Shown here in pieces: positions 33,207-33,339 of a stretch of DNA of 33,339 nucleotides (the first letter of the stretch is position 1; each line of letters begins with the position of its first letter). The stretch is from NCBI GenBank assembly GCA_043758125.1, contig JAYVOC010000265.1, positions 1-33,339 on the forward strand, written 5' to 3'. The notes beneath the pieces were generated by a model. It was not told the origin of the DNA. It did not search any database and was given only the letters and a program-made list of their open reading frames with translations. The position numbers and the translations under genes are program-made. The DNA comes from JANXSD01 sp043758125. Lineage in GTDB: Bacteria; Bacteroidota; Bacteroidia; AKYH767-A; OLB10.

Positions 33207-33339
33207 CTAACATTTAAATATTCCAAAATCTAATTTTTCTAGCTAATTCATGATTACCTTAATGCTGATAAAGTCTTTAAGTCAAGAAACAATTTAAGTA
33301 AAGTCTAATAGGTTATTAAAGCTATAGTTTTTAAGATGG

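Noticed and set aside
33171..33339. Leader attenuator for pyrR-pyrB
   Set aside because: No strong terminator hairpin or PyrR-binding loop seen, and the promoter box lies almost at the ATG.
1..33339. CRISPR array, tRNA or rRNA genes, insertion sequences, integrase or attachment sites
   Set aside because: Looked for regular spaced repeats, cloverleaf-like segments, transposase motifs and terminal inverted repeats in the intergenic regions; none was found by eye.

Overview
The window is a stretch of AT-rich chromosome from a member of the Bacteroidota, class uncertain. Three independent signs support this. Three secreted proteins end in the 'YPNP/FPNP/NPF...G.Y' type C-terminal domain used by the type IX secretion system (T9SS). 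Several genes carry the Bacteroidota-type -7 box TAnnTTTG, and no gene shows a convincing Shine-Dalgarno. The gene content is also typical: an ABC permease fused to an M1 peptidase, IcmF, and PorT-like outer-membrane barrels. Nearly everything looks like chromosomal housekeeping or cell-envelope content. I see no tRNA, rRNA, CRISPR array, transposase, phage gene or attachment site.

Layout from left to right. A gene fragment runs off the left edge (possibly HipA-like, minus strand). It is followed by a small DoxX-like membrane protein, a GT-C type membrane glycosyltransferase, and a two-gene ABC exporter operon whose permease carries a complete C-terminal M1 metallopeptidase domain (2.9-7.4 kb). 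Next, on the minus strand, come an HI0933-family flavoprotein, a pair of secreted M16 peptidases (one with the zinc site, one without) and fabG. Two tandem paralogous outer-membrane barrel genes face the other way and end in a strong terminator. Then follow sucD and a T9SS-exported protein (minus strand), and a large IcmF-type fused acyl-CoA mutase (plus strand). A 1250-residue T9SS-exported PQQ-type sugar dehydrogenase with PKD/Ig-like repeats closes the middle section.

The right third holds a duplicated small membrane-protein gene, of which one copy is inactivated by a single in-frame TGA, and an EF-G-like GTPase with an altered nucleotide-binding motif. Next is a 387-residue cytosolic protein I cannot assign. 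A minus-strand run of pyrR, pyrB, a STAS-domain protein, a small T9SS protein and rnz ends the window.

Functional links. SucD and IcmF both act on CoA thioesters (TCA cycle and B12-dependent branched/linear C4 acyl-CoA interconversion), and fabG serves fatty-acid elongation. PyrR and PyrB start pyrimidine synthesis and its control. Envelope functions dominate the rest. The strongest points for a second look are the permease-peptidase fusion with its altered GAMEN region, the clean GGA-to-TGA pseudogene next to its intact twin, face-to-face -7 boxes between fabG and the first barrel gene, promoter boxes so close to some start codons that leaderless mRNAs are predicted, and the unassigned 387-residue protein. 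I did not find a convincing new multi-gene system.
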